Source: Capitulum mitella (Eukaryota; Arthropoda; Thecostraca; Pollicipedomorpha; Pollicipedidae). From it: a stretch of 64,000 bases of DNA. The stretch spans positions 2,842,393 through 2,906,392 of the forward strand of contig CP099851.1 of NCBI GenBank assembly GCA_030062745.1, read 5' to 3'. Both the position numbers and the translations under genes were made by a program. Each line of letters begins with the position of its first letter. Position 1 is the first letter of the stretch. Below, one piece after another: positions 58,895 to 64,000 of this stretch. The notes below the pieces were generated by a model, which made no database searches, was not told the DNA's origin, and saw nothing but the letters and a program-made list of their open reading frames with translations.

Positions 58895-59640
58895 GTGTGG
58901 TTTAGCGTATGGAGGACTAGCAGCTGTGTGACGTTTGCAGTACTGGTCACTGTGTAACCTATGGAGGGCTAGCAGCTGGGTGACGTTTGCAGTACTGGTC
59001 ACTGTGTAACCTATGGAGGGCTAGCCGCTGGGTGACGTTTGCAGCACTGATCACTGTGTAACCTATGGAGGGCTAGCAGCTGGGTGACGTTTGCAGTACT
59101 GGTCACTGTGTAACCTATGGAGGATTAGCAGCTGGGTGACGTTTGCAGTACTGGTCACTGTGTAACCTATGGAGGGCTAGCCGCTGGGTGACGTTTGCAG
59201 TACTGGTCACTGTGTAACCTATGGAGGATTAGCAGCTGGGTGACGTTTGCAGTACTGGTCACTGTGTAACCTATGGAGGATTAGCAGCTGGGTGACGTTT
59301 GCAGTACTGGTCACTGTGTAACCTATGGAGGGCTAGCAGCTGGGTGACGTTTGCAGTACTGGTCACTGTGTAACATATGGAGGGCTAGCAGCTGGGTGAC
59401 GTTTGCAGTACTGGTCACTGTGTAACATATGGAGGGCTAGCAGCTGTGTGACGTTTGCAGTACTGGTCACTGTGTAACCTATGGAGGATTAGCAGCTGTG
59501 TGACGCATGGAGGGCGACCAAGGTCACTGTGTAACCTATGGAGGGCTAGCAGCTGGGTGACGTTTGCAGTACTGGTCACTGTGTAACCTATGGAGGGCTA
59601 GCAGCTGTGTGACGCATGGAGGGCGACCAAGTGCCGGCCC
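58895..59640. repeat. 52-bp higher-order minisatellite, unit C
   Basis: The unit contains 'gtgtaacctatggagggcta' and 'gctgggtgacgtttgcagta' and has period 52, twice the 26-bp period of the homologous arrays in A and B. About 13 copies are present and are very similar to each other. Confidence 0.9.
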
Positions 59641-61800
59641 GGGGGGGGAGTGTCGGGCCGCGGTTGGTCGTTACGTCGACCACACGCAAGGTCTGTCACA
59701 CGCGTTGCACGTGCTTCACGAGATCCATTGCACGCGTTGCCCGAACCTCACGAGGTGGGTCCTACGCGTTATCCGAGCCTAACGAGATCCATCGCACGCG
59801 TTGCCTGAACTTTGCCAGACCAGCCGTGTGAATAATCCAGTCGTACCGCCATTCGCACTCCGCAGAAATAGCAAAGCGCGAGACCGCCGGACGTGCCAGC
59901 ATGGTCTGCTGTACGTCTCCCGCTGTAGCGCGGCGTATGCCATCAGCGGCAGTGTGCGGTTGGAGCACCGGCGTTCTGCAGCACCCTGCCGGCAACTTTG
60001 ACGGGACGCCCGGTGCAGGCTTTTGGGCCGGCGCTCAAACATCATTTGTTGGAGATGTCCACACAGGTGTGAGATTGCACGCTGTTATGACTGTGTCGTG
60101 CGAATGAGCATGATTCATTTTTTGTCTTACATGCTTGTGCTCTTAGAGTGTTCTTAGCTCCATGTTCCCGTAGTTTTCAACTTTAGACGCTGGGCATGTT
60201 GGCCTTGTGTTTTACTGTGGATCGCCCAAAGGGAGTACAATACATTTAGATTACATGGATTTAAGAGTGAATGAATCACGGAACAGAGCCGGGATTGCTG
60301 TTGAACGTTGAGACGAAAAGCTCCCATGGGAACGTTGCCGATCTCATGGGGGCTTTCCGCTGTGCGCGACCGTCACCAGGCCAGTGTGTCGTTCTTGTTT
60401 TGACCCGGTAATATACTCGGTCAAATGAGCTGCCTCTGCCGAGTCAACACTCGTGTTACCCCCTCACTGAGACAGAGGAACACAGTAATTTGACGCGAAA
60501 CAGAAACTCTGGGGGGTTTTCGGTGAGGAAATCACTGCATGCAGGATATTTCAACCAAAATTAGTTCTTGGCGTGGGAACTGCTGCGAACTTCTTTTGAC
60601 ATGGGCGACAGCCTATTTGTTCGAAGGCAAAACTACCACGGGTATTTCCGTAGAACCTTTTACAAATACAAAGAGGTAATTTAATATAACGACATTGTTC
60701 GTCAAAGAAACGTCAAGCTCTTCCCTTGCCAGTTTTGGCGCGGTCATGGCCGGAACTGGAATGAATATGCCTTCCCGGGGCCACTTCGGTCCATGAGGTC
60801 CATCAGTTTTCACCACGACAGAGGGAAGTTAAATTGTTTGCAGAGCTAATGCTTTTTCATAGCTGCCGAGTGTATATTGATTTCCCCCAGCCCCAACTGG
60901 CGTAGGAAGAGTCGAATTAAAGACAATCCCGGCATTCGATGACGTCGGTATACAGCGCGCAGTGCAGCTGTGTTTCTCTCTATTCTTGTCGCTGCAACTG
61001 ATATTGCTTGGTCTAAATCTAGGCCAAGCCAACACAGGTCCGCCGTTTCACAGATCGTCGAAATGTCCTCAGACAAGGAGATTCGCGGTCTGTGGGCTGT
61101 CGAAGTGGAAATCCGCAGGAAGGAAAACAAAGAGCCCAGCAATGCCACAAATGGCGCCGGAAGGCGTGGGCACGCTGGTCTAGTGACGCCCGACGAGACC
61201 CGAGACTCATCTCAAGACCGGACGCTTTGGCCTTAGAGGCTGTTCGTCGCAGCCAGAGATGATAAATGATAAATCGGTGTCACAGGTCTGAGACAGCGGG
61301 CCCCGAGCTGCCAACGCCCGGCTCTCAAATAACAAAACCGGGGGGGGAAATGACATGATTGCGTCACTTGCATGAGTCACCGCGGTAATAAGAACACGAA
61401 CCGTGACCGAGAGGCGGTCGCGGCTTGGTTTTCACCCGCGGAGTCATACCGCAGGCACCCGTCATAGCGCAATGGCGGCTCCAGCGTTCACAGAGACCTC
61501 GTAAGGTCGGACTCCATGCTGCGACAGGGATGCTGTTCGGGCCGGATCGGTGGGCGCTGCTCGCGCGGTGACGATGCAGGTCTTACCCTCCCAGTGATGT
61601 CGCTGGACCCGCCCGTGCGTCGTATTTTTTAGCATGCCATCGTTAACCCGTAATAAATACCGTGAGCCGGCCGAGAGCCAGGCAGAACGGCGGACCGTGG
61701 GCGCGGGGTCACATCAGGGCTGCGTCAGTGTTACGCCAGTGTTGCATCAGTGTCGCAGGAGGGTCACAGCCCCATCAACAGCGACGCGACAACAGACGCC

Positions 61801-61842
61801 ATGGCGACCGTCGAGAGTAACCTGCTGACTCTGCTGGTGATG
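61801..61842 (+). CDS. Exon 1 of eight-cysteine peptide, copy C (partial gene)
   Basis: ATG followed by 14 codons (MATVESNLLTLLVM) and a GTGAGT donor at 61,843. It matches exon 1 of copies A and B in length, sequence and preceding leader 'gcgacaacagacgcc'. Exon 2 would lie beyond the right end of the window, going by the 1.9-kb intron of copy B. Whether the copy is intact cannot be told. Confidence 0.55.
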
Positions 61843-61990
61843 GTGAGTGGTGGGGACAGGTGATGGTGAGTGGTGGGGGCAGATGATGGTAAGTGTCGGA
61901 AGCAGGTGATGGTGAGTAGTGGGGACAGGTGACGGTGAGTGTCGGAGGCAGACGATGGTGAATGAAGGGGGAAGTGAAGGTGAGTGAAAA
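61843..61990. repeat. Donor-linked minisatellite, unit C
   Basis: About six units with 'ggtgatggtgagtggtgggg' follow the exon 1 donor. This is the short counterpart of the 24-copy array in unit B; copy A has about two units at 40,590-40,655. Confidence 0.75.
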
Positions 61991-62624
61991 CGGAGCCCTA
62001 ATATGCAGGGAATGAACTGCCTCGGCGACTGCGGCCGTTCCTCACGCAACATACTGACAGCCCGACGGCCCGGTACGTCTTCAGCCGTGCACCGCCCATG
62101 GACCCGACGCGCAGACGGCCTCTGGACTTTGTCCGTCCGGAGTGGACCAATTATTGACTGATCTTACAGTATTAAACTGGAAAACAGGCGCTCAGAGTAC
62201 GACAGCGTTTGAAAAGTCGCAACGGAGGTTCATGAGCGTTGCTTCGTGTAGTTCTAGTTGGGTTGCGCTCTACTTATGTTTTCAGATTTTAGCCTTGGGC
62301 GTTGACGTAAATAAAAAACCCGATATGTCCCACCAATGACGTCGAGAAAGCTATGACCATGGCTCAAGGTAAATGGCTTCCCACACTTCAGCGAACCCGA
62401 TAAAGGCCGCACCCTTTCCGTTTCAGCGCCAGGAAAAGAGGATACCTGGCCTAGTTCTCCGTGAAATTCGCAACCTTAACCTAAGCCTTAAGTGGAATTC
62501 TCAGCCTGAAGCGTCTACGTTCAACCACGAACTGAGCAGTTTTCCAACGAGGTCGTGGCACAGCGAGAACGCCAACAGGTTTCTCAGTAGTCGGCGGATT
62601 TGTGTAACATAATCCAGAGGCGTA

Positions 62625-64000
62625 GGCACGGGTGAGGGGGCCGTGGGTGCCATCCATGGCACCCCCATTTTTGAGAATGTGGGTTCCAGTAATGTTTTTG
62701 AAACTATGTGTTCCCTTTTCCGACGTCTTTATTTAACGACTTATGTACAGCAAATTTTACACGACCTTTATTAGTAAATGGGAATTGATTGGAAACTAAA
62801 TACTCGCTGTCATAGAGCATTTGACATTTACCGTACCAAAAGGGAAAAATCTTCATGATTTCCATATGGAAGCACGCAACGTTATGAGATGCGTTTTGTT
62901 GCGGATACATCAATGACGCAGTCGGGGCTGTTTACACAAGGCTGTTATACGTTGTCCTGACAGGTGACACGTGTCGTTTTCTACTCATTTTATTACTTTA
63001 ATTCTCTTCATACGCTAACCTGAATCCATCGCCACCGTGGGAGACGGTGGACGCAGCACAGGGAGCGATGGACCGGGACGTAGGGAGCTTTTCAAGAAAA
63101 AATGCGTGCAAGAATGTGCAGAAACAGAAATATATTTGGCGCTATTATAATACAATTACCAGACGAGCCCAAGCCATCCCTTCATCCATCTACCTGAAGC
63201 CCACACCCGGTGCATCAAACATTTCATCCAATTTGTGTGAACATGTTTGTTTTTAAGGCCAAGAGTGTAATCGAGGGATGTGCAGGAGCACTTGTCCCCG
63301 AAACCGTGGTAATGTTAAGTGAATGGTAAAGGGGGCACGGTACTGGGGTACGCTGGAATAAGGAGCGTACCCCTAGTCATTTTTTACCATTTTGCCTGTT
63401 ATTACCATTACAATTATAGTTACCTTGACTCTATGTGTGAAACTTAAACTTCGTCCAGGTGTGATGTTTTCCATTTTCCACTGTGCAGTGGGTCGGTTCG
63501 ACCCCCCCCCCGTGGCGTTTGGCCCCTAATTAAGCTAGAGCAGCAAAATAAAACGGGTATGTTGCTCGTCATAAAAGGAAACCAACGGTATCCGTTCTTA
63601 AGGTTTTACGTAAATCGGTGACCTCCCAGGCCAGATCAATGACCCGAAATATGACAACGACAACTTACCACATTGACAACTGATATAGTATGTACCACCT
63701 GTTATATTCGAAGAAAATTCACACCACTCCTTCAAACGTTGCTAGCAGACCCAATCTTTTCACCGCATATGTGACCAGGCATATTGCTTCATCGCACAGA
63801 ATAATATCGGACCAGTCTGGTTACGTCGTGACGACTTAATCACACATTTTCATCGGCATTAAAGTTTAGAACAATATGGAAAAAAGCACGTATTTTACGC
63901 ACTCGCCCCAAGACACGTGCGTGGTTTAGACCGGAAGTGCACTAAAAAAAACGGCACTGTTCCGTGCCAGCAGAATTTGTCGCGAGTGCTATCTGTCTCT
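62625..64000. other. No gene recognised
   Basis: A fragment with 'ggtgccatccatggcacc' (62,648-62,665) is palindromic and resembles a transposon end. Nothing else recognisable is seen up to the window end. Confidence 0.35.

Larger units (their letters stand above)
58338..62620 (+). repeat. Segmental duplication unit C
   Basis: It repeats the order of unit B: exon 2, 26/52-bp satellite, spacer with 'tcctcagacaaggagattcg' (about 61,065), promoter, exon 1 at 61,801 and donor-linked minisatellite. It lacks the 18-bp expansion of unit B. Confidence 0.78.

Noticed and set aside
1-64000. tRNA and rRNA genes
   Set aside because: No cloverleaf with A- and B-box motifs and no rRNA-like core was found by eye; a dedicated covariance search would be needed to exclude them.

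Overview
The window looks like nuclear DNA of an animal, most likely an arthropod. Coding DNA is sparse and split into short exons with GT..AG introns, there are no bacterial-style operons, and most of the sequence is minisatellites and transposon debris. The two recognisable genes belong to families typical of arthropods: a Star-like FkbM methyltransferase and a mite-group-7-allergen-like secreted protein. The many GC-rich minisatellites would suit a crustacean such as a barnacle, but that is inference.

Layout. From 1 to 14.6 kb I see no gene I can defend; the region holds degenerate repeats, a 48-bp minisatellite of about 38 copies (4.5-6.3 kb) and a GC-rich island with two GTCACGTGAC motifs near 7.0 kb. 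A five-exon plus-strand gene at 14.97-17.55 kb encodes the group-7-allergen-like protein; its signal-peptide exon was not found. A six-exon minus-strand gene at 27.62-20.91 kb encodes a complete 309-residue, single-pass-membrane Star-like methyltransferase, with every splice phase consistent.

From 27.9 kb to the right end the window is built from repeats of one segmental duplication of about 5 kb. Each unit holds exon 1 of a small secreted cysteine-rich peptide gene (ATG at 40.55, 56.39 and 61.80 kb), an intron, exon 2 (53.30 and 58.34 kb), a 26-bp-based minisatellite and conserved noncoding spacer. The first unit is split by two insertions of about 10 kb. One contains a 6,966-bp foldback-like element (32,708-39,673) with inverted arms of about 1.4 kb, each made of five 276-bp repeats, flanked by an exact 9-bp target duplication. 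The other contains a TTAA-flanked element of 1.2 kb and a degraded transposon-type gene. The second peptide copy has lost its reading frame; the third runs off the window.

A recurring theme is that minisatellites lie directly against exon boundaries, and several carry splice-donor-, acceptor- or branch-point-like motifs in each unit. All gene calls come from reading splice phases and motifs by eye; no database search was possible.
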